64,000 nt of DNA, taken from assembly GCF_037893015.1 (NCBI RefSeq), contig NC_133658.1, positions 254,267,826 to 254,331,825 of the forward strand. Direction: 5' to 3'. The notes under the pieces were generated by a model. It ran no database searches. It had not been told where the DNA came from and saw nothing but the letters and a program-made list of their open reading frames with translations. The translations under genes were made by a program, and so were the position numbers. Positions 1 through 10,568 of this stretch are shown one piece after another (positions within the stretch are counted from its first letter, which is position 1; the number at the start of each line of letters is the position of its first letter). This DNA is from Macrotis lagotis. Its lineage: Eukaryota > Chordata > Mammalia > Peramelemorphia > Peramelidae.

Positions 1-137
1 CTATTTACTTTTTTTGGGGGGTTGCAAAGCAGTGGGTCACACAGGTAGGTAATTAGTTCAGGTCCTCTTCTATCCATTGTACCACTGTACTATTCCAATT
101 CAGGTCCTCTTCTATCCACTGTACCACCTAGCTGTCC
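1..137 (-). repeat. tRNA-headed SINE with internal duplication
   Basis: Read on the minus strand this is a SINE head (gggacagctaggtgg...) running to a tail near position 11. A 30-base block at 57-86 recurs at 99-128 with one mismatch, so the element holds a 42-bp direct tandem duplication of its 'gtggatagaagaggacctga' part. The normal copy has this segment once. Confidence 0.75.
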
Positions 138-844
138 CTCCCATATACTTTCTAAAATGAATAATGATCTCTTTCCCCAAGAGCTTTAGGTTATGTTGGT
201 TATATCAATCAATAATTACTATATTAGAAATTATAATATCTCAGAATTGTTATGAAAATAGTTTTCACCTGACAGATTTACTGAAAGGGTCTTGGGGATC
301 CTCAAGGATCGCTGGACCATACAGTGAGAATCTGTATTCTGAAATTCTTTTTTTGTTAAAACTAATATTTTGTGCCTTCTACCTTTAAACCTTCTTTTCT
401 CTCAGTCTCATCTGGCAGCAGAAGCCACAATCCCAAAACTTCATAGTCAATCCCCAGGCCCCGTTCCTGGCTCTCTGTGGCCTTGGGTGCAGCTTTGCTG
501 ATAAATTATGGGGATTATCTGTTGCGTTGTATTGGCCATCTTGGGGAATAATGGATCCACTTTAATTTCCTTCAGCTGAGTCTCCACAAGCCTGAAGTCA
601 TCACTTCTGGCAAAGGAGAAAAGCAGACAATTTGTTGTGTCTTTGTTTCATTCAAATGATCTGGATGATGATTCACTAACTTTTTTTCCCTTTTCTTTTT
701 CTAAACTGGGGCCATGTCTGGGAGTCATTTTTGATTAGGAATTGACCTCAGAAATACGTTCACATCATTTTGAAAACATCTTTCTAACACCACAGAAATA
801 TTTCCAGATCAAGAAATGACATCAATCAGCCTTTTAAATGGAGG
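138..844. other. single-copy stretch, no gene seen
   Basis: No repeat family recognised. The longest plus-strand open frame (164-388) is short, AT-driven and shows no domain or signal. No splice-flanked exon is evident. Confidence 0.5.
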
Positions 845-1040
845 AAGGCTTGGGTCCAACCCCTCTTAATTCTAGTGCCTTCCCTCTGTTAATGATTTCC
901 TCTTTATCCTGTATATAGTTTGCTTTGTTTGTATGAGGGCAGGGACTGTGTTTGGCCTCGCTTTTAATATCCTCAGAGTTCAGCACGAAGACTGACACAT
1001 AATAGGCACTTAATAAATGTTTGTTACTTGATTGATTGAT
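845..1040 (+). mobile_element. L2 3' end
   Basis: Matches the marsupial L2 3' terminus in order: 'cccctcttaattctagtgcc', 'tttatcctgtatatag', 'gagggcagggactgtgtttg', and the end 'aggcacttaataaatgtttg' followed by short GATT repeats. Heavily diverged fossil copy with no ORF2 coding left. Confidence 0.85.
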
Positions 1041-1334
1041 GCTTTCTCTCCCTGACTACTGAAATACCCTTCCCCCACTTTTCCAAGTGTATATGGAGCC
1101 AGGAATTCATCTGCATCAACTCAAGATCCTAAAAATAATTCTAAGGGTATTTCAGAAGTATTGCAGACAAACCACTCTTCTCACATGTGGACCATACCAA
1201 GAATTCACTTAGGTCTGAAGTACGTTGAGCCTGTGGGCTAACATACACTTAAAAATCACATCTTGCAAGCCCCCACTAATTAATGTCTTATTTTACAGGC
1301 CAAACAGAACATGTTTAGTTTTAGGAAATAAGAA

Positions 1335-1582
1335 ATTATGAAAAGAAAGAAACATTTATTTAGCACCAACTATATGCTAGTCACTGTAAAGCAGTGCTTT
1401 ACAAATATTATTTCATTTGAATCTCACAAAAACCCTGGGAGGTAGGCATTATTATTATTACCCTCATTTTACAGATGAAGAAACTGAGACATGTAGAGAT
1501 TAACTTGCCCAGGGTCACACACAGTTATTAATGGATTTGAATTCAATTCTTCCTGACCCCTAGATCCACCTAGGTGTCTCTT
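1335..1582 (-). mobile_element. MIR-type SINE
   Basis: Reverse of a CORE-SINE, nearly full length: 'gctttacaaatattatttca', 'ccctgggaggtaggcatt', 'cattttacagatgaagaaac', 'cttgcccagggtcacac', then the worn tRNA-like head to about 1582. Confidence 0.85.
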
Positions 1583-2269
1583 ATTAGTTAATTAAAAAGT
1601 TAAACAAGATATAAACAATAATCCCTGTTCCTTCCTGACCCCACATAGATAATGGTATCCTCTTCCACAGGTTACCCTAGCAACCAGAGAAGAGAGGACA
1701 TATAGCCAAGGCTCCTATTCAGGAAACACATGAGGAAAGCACAAGTTTGTCAACATCGGCTCCCAGTTCCAGAGCTATAGACAATGTCCTTAGGTGATAT
1801 CATCATGTAGGGTGCTTGCTCTATTGCTCTGGGCTTCTCTGTTGTTCTCTCTGACACACTTCTCTTTACTGCTGCAGCTGTTGTTGCTGTTGAGGCAGCT
1901 ACCTCTGACGGGTACTACTGATCCTCCTGCTGTCCTATTCTGCCATCCCCTGACTTTTGGCTACAATTCATTTATTCATGACTTTCTATACACCAGGTCC
2001 TCTGTGAAGCTCTCTGGAGAGGAAATTAAATGGTCCCTGGTTTCAAGGAGGTAAAGTGGGGCAAGAGGGAGGGAAACAGGAACAGCAGGTAAGCATTTAA
2101 ATAACTATACTTCATTATAAAAAGTACCTCCAGACTTGGGAAGGGATCTGACAGTTCTTCAGCTTGTTAGTCAGACTGACTTCTGAAGACCTGTTCAGGG
2201 AACCAAGGCCTGGCTAGTCTAACATGGGCATAGAATATAGCACCGAGCAGAGGAACCTTTGAAATCTTC
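1583..2269. other. single-copy stretch with weak L2 trace
   Basis: Mostly unassigned. 1955-2065 has faint L2 minus-strand order ('catttattcatgac', 'ccaggtcctctgtg', 'ggtccctggtttcaaggagg'). The 1794-2054 open frame starts with a Leu-rich run resembling a signal peptide, but it ends inside this L2-like trace and has no partner exon. Confidence 0.4.
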
Positions 2270-2482
2270 AAGTTAGGGACTTCTCAACCTGAAGACCACA
2301 GATCTTCGTGGGACTGATGAATAGATTTTGGAATCCACATGGGGGAAATATGATATCTTTAAGTTAACATAATTACTTTCCTTTATAATCTTTTGTATTT
2401 TAATTTATGCATTTGAAAAACATTCTAAGAAGGGGGGGTCATAAGTGTTCACTGGACTATCAAAAAGATCCATAAAAAAAAA
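2270..2482 (-). mobile_element. unclassified ancient element, copy 1
   Basis: Shares ordered motifs with copies at 8925-9180 and 63388-63590: 'agatcttcgtgggactg', 'taatttatgcatttgaaaaa', 'cattctaagaag', 'tcactggactatcaaaa' and 'gatccat'. Outer ends resemble 'gttcttaacct', suggesting a DNA transposon with short inverted ends. The family name is not known to me. Confidence 0.55.
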
Positions 2483-2744
2483 AGATTTAATCTAGTCCAA
2501 TCCCTCATTTTCCAGAGGATATTCAAAGCAAAAACCATGCGAAGCACAGGAAACCCAAAGCTACTAAGTCTATATAGTATCTAAGCTATGCTTCCTCTCC
2601 AATCAAATCAACAAACACTACCACTGCTTTGAAAGAACCTGTTGATTGACTCCCTAAGGTTGCATTCAACATTCTTAATCACTGAATGGGTGTAGCCTTA
2701 GACAACCTAAGACCTGGGAGAGACCTTAGCTTAAAAAGGTCAAG

Positions 2745-2915
2745 GTCTCCCACTACATCTCCAGGCACTGTAATCTATGTCTTGCCACTGGTCCAGATGG
2801 CTGTGGAGGAGTGAAGCTGATAACTTTGCACAGTTCTGCTTCCTTTAAATCCAATTCACTTTGCAAGTCAAGACATCACCTTGCTGATATCATTGGACCT
2901 CTTCCAACAAGTGAA
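2745..2915 (+). mobile_element. Type-B SINE, 3' half
   Basis: Carries 'ggtccagatggctgtggagg', 'aaatccaattcactttgcaa', 'gacatcacc' and 'cattggacctcttcc'. The tRNA-like head has been lost or decayed. Confidence 0.75.
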
Positions 2916-2939
2916 CTAACCAATTTATGAAAGCAAATG

Positions 2940-3535
2940 GAGTGTTCCACACTCATAGTCTCCAATCTCTTCTTTGGGGTCAAAGTTTATCATCAGCATC
3001 TCACTGATTGTTTCAACTATTTTATTCTTCATAGTTCTTCACTTTCAGTCCATATAAGTTTTCCAGTACTCTGAATTAATTCATATTTATCTTCTATATG
3101 AATAATGTTATTAATACTATTACTATAATAATATTCCATCACCTTAATGGACCATAACTTTAGCCACTCTCCAGTGCATGAGTATCTACTTTGTTTCCTT
3201 TGCTACCAGAAGAAAAGTGCTGCTACAAATAAATTGGTGCACATAGGAGTCTTTTTTATCATTGATATCCTTGATATTTGTGGCTGGTAATGGGATCTCT
3301 GAGTCAAGGAACAATGACTAAAGTAGTCCTTTCCTTAGTATAATTCCAGATTTTTCCCAGAATAAATGGATCAATTCATAGTTCCACTACACTTCCAATA
3401 TTTACTCTTCCCATCTTTTGTCATCTTTACCAGTTGGCTAGGTATGAAATGAAAGCTCAAAAGTTTTTAAACTGCATTTCTCTCATAACTAGTGGTTTGG
3501 GACAATGTTTCATATCATTGGCAATAGTTTGCAAG
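2940..3535 (-). mobile_element. L1 fragment (3'UTR/ORF2 end)
   Basis: Reads as the reverse of a marsupial L1 3' region: the 'tcatcagcatctcactga' block, then 'atattccatcaccttaatgg', 'gtgctgctacaaataaat', 'ggtaatgggatctctgagtc' and 'ggctaggtatgaaatga'. The strand is set because the 3'UTR part lies at lower coordinates. Old, with no open frame. Confidence 0.75.
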
Positions 3536-3539
3536 TCTT

Positions 3540-3735
3540 TTTTTTAAGAACCATTTATTTCATGATTGTTTAGGTATACCCTATATCATACTACTCCCTG
3601 TTGTGGGGAGGGGGGAAGGGAAGGGAGAGAGGAGAGTAGAAAAATGTGTAATTCAAAATCTTACAATAAGATGAATGTTGAAAACTATATGCATTTATAA
3701 AACAAAATAACATGTATAAATTAGAAAAAAGAACT
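3540..3735 (+). mobile_element. L1 3' end
   Basis: Contains the L1 3'-terminal block: 'taccctatatcata', the G-rich 'ggggaggggggaagggaagg', 'aattcaaaatcttac', 'atgaatgttgaaaact' and an A-rich end. It abuts a minus-strand L1 piece, so 2940-3735 holds two L1 fragments in opposite orientation. Confidence 0.75.
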
Positions 3736-4184
3736 GCTTATTCATATTATTGGACCATTTTGATGTTATACACCAATCTTTTTTTATCCCAGGCTCCTTC
3801 AAGTGTACATATATTGGTCTTCTCTTATTTTTTATACTGAATTATGAGCAAGAAGCTAGACAGGGGAAAAGAAAAGAACAAATATTTATTGAGCACCTAT
3901 TATATATACTGTATTTAGATTCCTGTTAAGTATCTAAAAACCCTTGTGAATCATCAGGTTATCTGGTTGTTTAATTTGAGTGTACAAATTAAATATATTA
4001 AATTAAATTAAATTATATCATATATTCATATACTAACATCATTATTTGGTTTACCATATGAATGTATAAACAACATAAGAGTTAAAGAGAAAAAGAAGAA
4101 GATGAAAATTCTCTTTATTTGAGTTAAAATATGTTCCTATGGATAATAATAGCTAATTTTTAATTGAGGGTGGGTGGGAAGGAA
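3736..4184. other. AT-rich single-copy stretch
   Basis: Contains a short 'catttattgagcacctatt'-like L2 echo near 3882-3905 and TTAAA-rich runs near 3985-4015. No coding or regulatory signal seen. Confidence 0.4.
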
Positions 4185-4482
4185 TGGCTAACATTTATAT
4201 GTATTTACTATGTGGCAGGCATTTTGCTAAGGGTTTTAAAAATATTACCTCATTGGATTCTTTGGGAAAGTAGGTACTCTCAGGTTATGCTAGTCACTTT
4301 ACAAATATCTCATGAAGCATGAACTATTATATGCCCATTTTATAGATAAGGAAACTGAAATTTAAAAGCATTAAATGACTTATCTGGAGTCACAACTGAT
4401 AAGTGTCTGAGGCTGGATTTGAACTCATATCTTTCTAATTCTACTCCCAATGCTCTTTGACCCATGGCACCATTTAGCAGCC
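4185..4482 (-). mobile_element. MIR-type SINE
   Basis: Full-length reverse CORE-SINE: 'ggctaacatttatatgta', 'tactatgtggcaggcatttt', 'cattttatagataaggaaac', 'gaggctggatttgaactcat', ending with a worn head to 4482. A 15-30 bp filler sits in the middle near 4270-4300. Confidence 0.8.
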
Positions 4483-4740
4483 TTTAGCCAAGCAGATGTT
4501 CTTCTTTTCTCCCTTCCTGACACTTTTCTGTTCCATTCATGGATGGTTGGCCAACAAAGTCTACACATCTGGCTCTGTGACCTATTTGTTTGTACTTGTA
4601 AACCAAGGTAGGTTTTTAAAAATTCTATATTTTAAGCCCAAATCAAGGTTCATTCCTAGGCAAATCCTATTTGACAATTTCTATTCTTGGACTATTTTTT
4701 CTTAATTGGGAAGGTAATAAATATGAACAATATATAATGA

Positions 4741-5225
4741 AGAAAGGAAAATTTGTCCAAGTTTTTCTCCTAGCTCTGCTCACTTTACTCTGCATCAGTT
4801 CATAGAAGTCTTCCCATGTTTCTCTGAATCTTTCCTTTTCATCATTTCTTATGCTAAAAAAGATTCCATTTCATTTATTTGCCATAATTTAATCAGCCAT
4901 TCCCCAATTAATGAGTATCCACTTTATTACTAATTCTTTGCCCCAACAAAAAGGGCTGCCATAAATAATTTTTTTTTTGTTTTATGGACCCTTCCCTCTG
5001 CTTTTGATCTCTTATATCTAGAAGTGATATTTCTGGGTCACAGGAAATACAGAGATTAATGATTTGGGGAGTATATTTCTAATCTACCTTAAGTTCACAG
5101 CACCATAACAGTGTATTCATGTGCCAGTTTTCCCATAACTTTGCCAACAATGGTCATTTTCTTTTTTGGTCATCATTGCTAATCCAAAGGGTGTGAGGTA
5201 GAACTTTAGATTTAATATAAATTCT
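4741..5225 (-). mobile_element. L1 fragment (3'UTR/ORF2 end)
   Basis: Reverse L1 landmarks in order: 'agctctgctcactttactct', 'cagccattccccaattaatg', 'gggctgccataaataa', 'gatatttctgggtca', 'gtgtgaggtagaacttta'. Interrupted frames; pseudogenised. Confidence 0.8.
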
Positions 5226-5226
5226 C

Positions 5227-5262
5227 TTATTATCATTATTATTATTACTATTATTATTAATC
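5227..5262. repeat. (ATT)n-like microsatellite
   Basis: Imperfect ATT repeats with single C substitutions at the end of the L1 fragment; about 12 units. Confidence 0.8.
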
Positions 5263-6357
5263 TATAGTACTTTTTCCTTATGGTTGTTGATAATTTGCCT
5301 TTTTTCTTGAGAATTATAGCTTAGTATAGGAGACAAGATGAAAAAGTTGATTGTTATATTTTCCCTAACAGTTATTGGTGATTACCACATCTGGCACAGA
5401 CTCATTATCTGTCTCCTTATAAAACCAAAAGGTATTTGGCAAGATAATCAAAATAGTGCAGTTTCTAGTATGTGTACTTGTAATCTATAGGCAAAATATT
5501 CTGCATTATTAAAGACTGATAACAGTGACTGCGACAATTAACATGGCAAAAAGATGGTGGAAAGGGCACAGGAGATGCTTCTTATCCTATGTAACCTTGG
5601 GCAAATCATATAACCTCTCTCAGTCTCTCTGGAGGAAGATGAACTAGAAAATACTTGGGGAGGACTTTAAAGAGTAGGGGCATATCAGATGTTGAAGTAA
5701 GGTTTTTGTAAGGATTACATAATATTATGGTATAGAAAAGCACAATTTGGCACTATTTTCCCTACTGCAATGTCTCTTTAGAAGGCATTATACTTAAGGG
5801 CTGGATTATATTTTCTCCAGAATTCTCTTTTGGTTTTGTTTTTCTGGGATTTTGTACTGTCCCTAGAGTAAGGTAGGATGACTGGAAATAATAAAGTCTT
5901 CAAGAAAGATAAAGATAAAAAACTTGTCTCTTTTAGAAAGGATGATGGAGACCTTCAAGTCTGTCATACAGGAAGAAACATGAAATTTGGGAGGGCATAG
6001 TGAAAGGAAAGATGGGGATGATTTATAATGCAGCCAGCAATGAGAGCATGAAAGGAGAAATGAAATCCAGGCGTGGAAAACTTAAACTGAGCCAGGATAT
6101 CACAGAATAGTTGAATGCCCAAACTGGAAGGGACATTAGAGGTTACCTATTTAAAATGCTAATGTACAGAGAAAAGGGCCATAGAAAGAGTAGACAGCTT
6201 ATATGGTATAATTTTAGTGGTCTGGAATAACCCTTGTTTTCCCCCAAATATATTCCAAAAAAATTCACTGAGACCTAAACTTCTACTGTTTAGTGTCTCA
6301 TTCTTTGGTGAAACCATTTGCTAAAATTAACATAGTTTGGAGAAAGAGGGAATATCT
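5263..6357. other. mostly single-copy, weak MIR traces
   Basis: 5550-5660 resembles the middle of a plus-strand MIR ('aaccttgggcaaatcata', 'aacctctctcagtctctc'), and 6115-6190 resembles a minus-strand MIR core ('actggaagggacattaga'). Both are too worn to place firmly. The remainder is unassigned and shows no gene. Confidence 0.4.
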
Positions 6358-6702
6358 GATCAGTCAAGCATACATTAAATATTTTCTATGCATCATATGT
6401 TGTGCTAGATGCTGGAGATACAAAGACAGAAAATGCAACAGTCCCTGCCTTCAAGAAACATCTATCTGGGGGGGGGGGGGGAGTGAGATTATAACATATA
6501 GAAATCTAGGTATATGCAAAAACTCATAAAACATATATAAGAAAATGGGGTGGGGCAGAGGGCACTATTAAGTAGGGGGTGGAGAGAGGAGAGGGGAGCA
6601 TAGACCTCATATAGAAGGTAATGGCTAAGCTGAGGCTTGAAGGAAACCAGTGATTCCAAGAGGAAGGGTTGAGGAAGCAGGACATTTCAACATTGGGGAC
6701 AG
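6358..6702 (-). mobile_element. L2, first part of split copy
   Basis: Reverse L2 3' region: 'tgctggagatacaaagacag', 'cagtccctgccttcaaga', 'catatagaaggtaatggc', 'gaggcttgaaggaaacca'. Its usual short G run has grown to 14 G at 6468-6481. Continues at 6900 beyond a SINE insertion. Confidence 0.85.
6468..6481. repeat. (G)14 homopolymer
   Basis: Fourteen G inside an L2 copy, at the point where related copies have about five G. One of ten G or C runs of nine or more in this window. Confidence 0.95.
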
Positions 6703-6899
6703 GTGTTGTTGTTGTTGTTGCTGTTTGTCCTTTGTTCTCAAAGAAGACCATGACACCAGGGAGGTGATGCCATGATATGCATGTGAATTGGATTTGAGAG
6801 AGGGGATGCTGTGCTAAGTAACCAGCCTCACTTTCTCCTCTAGAGCCTTCTGGATCCAGTGGTCAGATATGAATCAGGATGTCTGGAGATAATCCTGCA
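6703..6899 (-). mobile_element. Type-B SINE inserted in L2
   Basis: Begins with a (TGT)n tail, then 'tgtcctttgttctcaaagaa', 'gaccatgacaccagggag', 'cctcactttctcctctagag' and 'ggatccagtggtcagata'. It lacks the tRNA-like head, so it is 5'-truncated. It divides one L2 into 6358-6702 and 6900-7184. Confidence 0.85.
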
Positions 6900-7184
6900 G
6901 TTAATGGAGACACTAGTCTTTTTAGAAAGGTCAGTTTGAATGAGACAATGCCCATTCCAGGTAACATGAAGACAAATACAAAGATGGAGTGTGTGGAAGA
7001 AGGAATGTGAAAAGCAACATGGAAATAGTTTGTGGAAAGCTTTAAATGCCAAGGAGAGCAGTTTATTTTTGATTGGGGAGGTAGTAGGGAGCCACTGGAC
7101 TTTATCGTGTAGGGAGATAACATGTCAGATCCAAGTTTCCAGAAAATCTTTTTGACAACTCTATGGAGGATGAAATGGAGTTTG
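6900..7184 (-). mobile_element. L2, second part of split copy
   Basis: Continues the L2 reverse order: 'ggaaagctttaaatgccaag', 'gtagtagggagccactggac', 'gagataacatgtcagatcc' and 'gaaaatctttttgacaact'. This is the 3' part of ORF2 read backwards. Frames are broken. Confidence 0.85.
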
Positions 7185-7340
7185 AATCACAGAATTATAG
7201 GTATTTCAGTTAGAAAATCATCCAATCCAGACTGTACCTGAGACAGAATTTCCTTTCCAGTATGGCAGCCATCCTTTAGCCTCTGCTGAAGAAGGTCCAG
7301 TCCATTTCACTTTTGGATGACTATGATTGTTATTCAGTAG
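7185..7340 (-). mobile_element. L3/CR1 fragment
   Basis: Reverse CR1-type order: 'tcacagaattataggtat', 'aaaatcatccaatccaga', 'cagccatcctttagcctctg', 'ctgaagaaggtccagt' and 'cacttttggatga'. Confidence 0.65.
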
Positions 7341-7720
7341 ACATTTATGAAACATATCCTAGGTGCCTAGATACAAAGGCAAAAGACAGTTCCTGCCTTC
7401 AAGTAACTTAACAGTCTAATGGGGAAACAGTAACCAAACAACTATGTACAAAATAAGCTATATATAGGATAAATTGGAGGCATTGAAAGAGGGAAGGCAC
7501 TAGCTCTAAAGGAGATTGGGAAGGGTTTCAAATAGAAGGTGGGAGTTTTTCCTGGGACTTGAAAGAAGCCAGAGAAACCAAGAGAGATGAGGTAGGAGCC
7601 AGGCATGAGTAAGAAATAATGTACATCATCAACAGGTACTGTTTGGGGGGGTGCAAGAGAGCAAGGAAATTGCCTTCTTAGAAGGACAATCTGATGTGAA
7701 AGAAATCAAGGGGTAAGGGG
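7341..7720 (-). mobile_element. L2 3' region
   Basis: Reverse L2: 'cctaggtgcctagata', 'gacagttcctgccttcaagt', 'aactatgtacaaaataagc', 'atataggataaattggaggc', 'gaaggtgggagtttttcctg'. Separate from the split L2 just upstream because both cover the same part of the family. Confidence 0.85.
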
Positions 7721-8299
7721 TACAAGCTATTAAATAAACAAAGACAGTCATTCAAAAATTATCCTCAAAAATTTGATTTAAATTTAATTTTAAATATATG
7801 AAGATTTGTCCCCTAATCCAAGATAAAAGTGTTAGAGACACCCCCCCCCACCTTGATCCTCTGTCCCCACCCCATGACTAATCTGAGTTGAGCTCCTTAA
7901 GTGAGGGAGAAGAAGGAGTGATTGCCACCATTTTCATGCCTGGGTCATCTCCCCATCAGCCTCTACATTGGGGGAAGGTGAAGCTCCTATATTTTCCTTC
8001 TTCAGACCTGACTTCATATAGAACAGTGAAGAGCTCTTACAGGTAACCAATTCTAGGTTATGTACAGGGGCTCTGGGGGGCCAGAATCACTTTCTGCTCT
8101 CAACTGCCTTCCCCTCTAGTCCCTTAGGAGGGAAACTGTGGGAGGAGGGGGCCTTATTCCTCCTTTCACTGGAGGGAGGCTCAATGTACTGAACTAACCA
8201 CCCTCCCCACACAACTTCCTGCCAACCACACCATTGTGCCTGGGGCCAGCTCAGGGCTGTCTATCTCCTGAATTGGAGACATCACAGGCCTTTCCTTTA
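7721..8299. other. single-copy stretch, no gene seen
   Basis: Contains a nine-C run at 7841-7849 and somewhat GC-richer sequence from 7850 to 8280. No frame, splice pair or repeat family could be supported. Confidence 0.5.
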
Positions 8300-8670
8300 A
8301 GATAAATGTAAATCATCTTTGTAACTTCCACCCACTGGTGCTAGTTCTGACTTTTAAAACTATAAAATTGCTTAATATCTTTTCCAAGTCACAACTCTAA
8401 ATATTTGAAGATAGCTCTCGTTCCCATCTTCTACCCCTTAAAATTGACTTCCCTGGACTAAATACTGACAGCCTCATCAACCAATCTTCAGATTACTTGA
8501 TCTTGAGGTCCTTTATTCCTTTGGGAGCTATTCCCAGCTTTTCAAAGCCCTTCCCAAAATATGATGCCCCAAAGGAGACATAACCCTGGAGATGTGGCTG
8601 ACCAGGTCAGAATACTCCCATTCCCTTTACTGTGGACACTATATTCTTTTTAAAGATGTCTGAAGCTCTT
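8300..8670 (-). mobile_element. L3/CR1 3' region
   Basis: Clear reverse CR1 order: 'aatatttgaagatagctctc', 'gacttccctggactaaat', 'tcaaccaatcttcagattac', 'gatcttgaggtcctttattc', 'gagatgtggctgaccaggtc', 'gtggacactatattcttttt'. The best-preserved CR1-clade copy in the window. Confidence 0.85.
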
Positions 8671-8687
8671 TTTTGTTTTTTTCTAAC

Positions 8688-8870
8688 TGGTAGTTCAGTG
8701 GAGAAAGCATTAGGCTTAGAGTCAAAGTCCTGAGTTCAAATCTAGCTTCAGACATTAACCAGCTATGTGACCCTGGACAAGTTTTTTAATCTCTCTCAGT
8801 CTCAGTTAAGAGCTTCTATCTGCCAGGTCATTGTGAGTATCAAATGAGATAATACTTTAAAGTACATTCT
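8688..8870 (+). mobile_element. MIR-type SINE
   Basis: Plus-strand order: 'tgagttcaaatctagcttc', 'gctatgtgaccctggacaag', 'ctcagtctcagtt', 'tcaaatgagataatacttt'. Missing the last ATT-rich end. Confidence 0.8.
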
Positions 8871-8924
8871 CTTTGAAGCTATTTCTGACTACTTTAACTG
8901 TTCTTCAATCATGTCTGTCATTTC

Positions 8925-9180
8925 TTATCAGTACCTATAACAAAGGGCTTCTTAACCAGTTCTGTGTGTCCTGGCCTCCTTTGACAGTCTCTGTGAACCC
9001 ATTTACAGAATAATGTTTCTGTGCATAAAATGCATAAAATCAAATGCCTAGGACTACAAAGTTTAGTGATGATAAAGATGAGATTCTGCCCCACCCCCAC
9101 CCCATTCAAGCTCACTGACCTCACCTCCTAACCACCAAAATCTGGTTTGTGGTCACCAGGTTAAAAACCCTTGTTCTATC
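8925..9180 (+). mobile_element. unclassified ancient element, copy 2
   Basis: Best copy of the family also at 2270 and 63388. It starts 'gggcttcttaaccagttctg', has 'cctttgacagtctctgtgaa' and 'agaataatgtttctgtgcat', and ends 'accaggttaaaaacccttg'. Ends 'cttaaccag' and 'ggttaaaaa' are near inverted, which suggests a small DNA transposon. A short run of CCCCACC units lies at 9092-9103. Confidence 0.6.
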
Positions 9181-9689
9181 AGACCCTCACCCTGGTTCCC
9201 AAACATGTTTGGTAAATGAAGAAAAAGCACAACCATTGGGCATTCAAAGGGCAGGGCAGAAAGTGGGCTATCAGAAAGGTATAATAATTCTATGAGACGT
9301 TAGTCATACCAAAGTCAATCTTCCATTATAGCTTTTTTGAGAAGAAGCATCTGATGTAAGGGAAATTATAAGGATGATACTGAGAGTTCAATGTGACCTC
9401 TTGTCAGAAACAGCTCAGACACTGGTTTTCTCTTTATTTTGGAAAAACACAAATTGGATTCTTTTGAACCATGCTCTCATGTTGGGGTTCTGCTTTTTTT
9501 TTTTTTGATCATGCTTTCACCCCAGTGGAGGGACAGTAAGGAAAAGATAGTGCTATGAGATTTATAAAATTTCTCAGATCACTTCCACTTCAGAAACAAA
9601 TAACTTAAGGGCCCTTTTCCATTCTGGCTTTTTCTCCCTCTGTTTAATCCAGAGTTTACAATTTGCTATTAGGCTTCTATAAATAAAGT
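9181..9689. other. single-copy stretch, no gene seen
   Basis: Contains a T12 run at 9495-9506. No supported gene or family. Confidence 0.5.
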
Positions 9690-9868
9690 AGCTTCAACCT
9701 TTACTGGCTATGTCACTGTTCACTCAATCTCTCACAGCTTCTGGTTCCTAAACTGCAAAATGAGGAGAATATTACCTACTTCACAGGGTTATTATGAAGA
9801 TCAAATGAAATAAAATATGTAAAGAAATTTGCAAAATAAAAATGCTAGCTATTATTATTATTATTATG
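9690..9868 (+). mobile_element. MIR-type SINE
   Basis: 'aaactgcaaaatgaggagaa', 'cacagggttattatgaagat', 'caaatgaaataaaatatgta' and an (ATT)5 end at 9851-9867. 5' head worn away. Confidence 0.8.
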
Positions 9869-10568
9869 AGAAGCCTGGAATTACTCCCTAGTCTTCTTGG
9901 GGCCAAAACAGCAGCCACTGGCTAGTTTAGGGGACTCCTAAGAAGGAAGCAGTGCAGAGGCAAGTCTGGAGCCCAGATTTGAGGCTCGATCCGACTGACC
10001 CTCATTACTCATTTCTGGGGATCACAGGAGCCCCAACAGCAAGCAGCCAAGCAGCTCAGGCTCTGCTCCTGCAGAGGGCAGCCTAATTCTGCCCAGGTCT
10101 TGTGAGCTGATTCTGAACAACTTCCAAGAAGAGGCAGGGGGAACTATAGTCTTTATTTCCTCATAAGCTCTGAACATATGTGCTGAGGTTAGAGACCTCT
10201 TTTTAGAAATGCTTCCCTTTGGGTTCCAACAGAGAGGTGTTATCTTTCCATTTTAGGAAGCTTGGGGCTAGAGTGCCATCTCTCAGGAGGAAATTGTATC
10301 TCATATTCACTCATTAACATTTGGATAATCCAGAAAAGCACACGTAAAGGCTGTATCTAAGTTAGGGTGGTTCTTTTTTGTTTGTTTGTTTTGTTTTTCA
10401 GTTTTTTTATACACTTCCCCTTTGGGGATGATGCCAGGAGGCTATCTTCTCTAGCTGGACTAGAAGACGAGGGTCTTTGTGGAACTATTGGGAAATTCAC
10501 ACACATATAGAAAAATGTCTGTTTCAACACTGCCTTGCCAGATATTTCTGACTCTACAGTGAGGATTC
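9869..10568. other. single-copy, GC-richer stretch
   Basis: No repeat family is visible, and GC content exceeds the window average around 9900-10140. A TTTG-rich run lies at 10374-10397. It adjoins the coding-like remnant downstream, so any lost exons or UTR of that locus could lie here. No open frame supports this. Confidence 0.4.

Noticed and set aside
1794..2054. Frame with a Leu-rich signal-peptide-like start
   Set aside because: The hydrophobic run comes from CTG/CTC-rich sequence, there is no following exon, and the end overlaps an L2-like trace.
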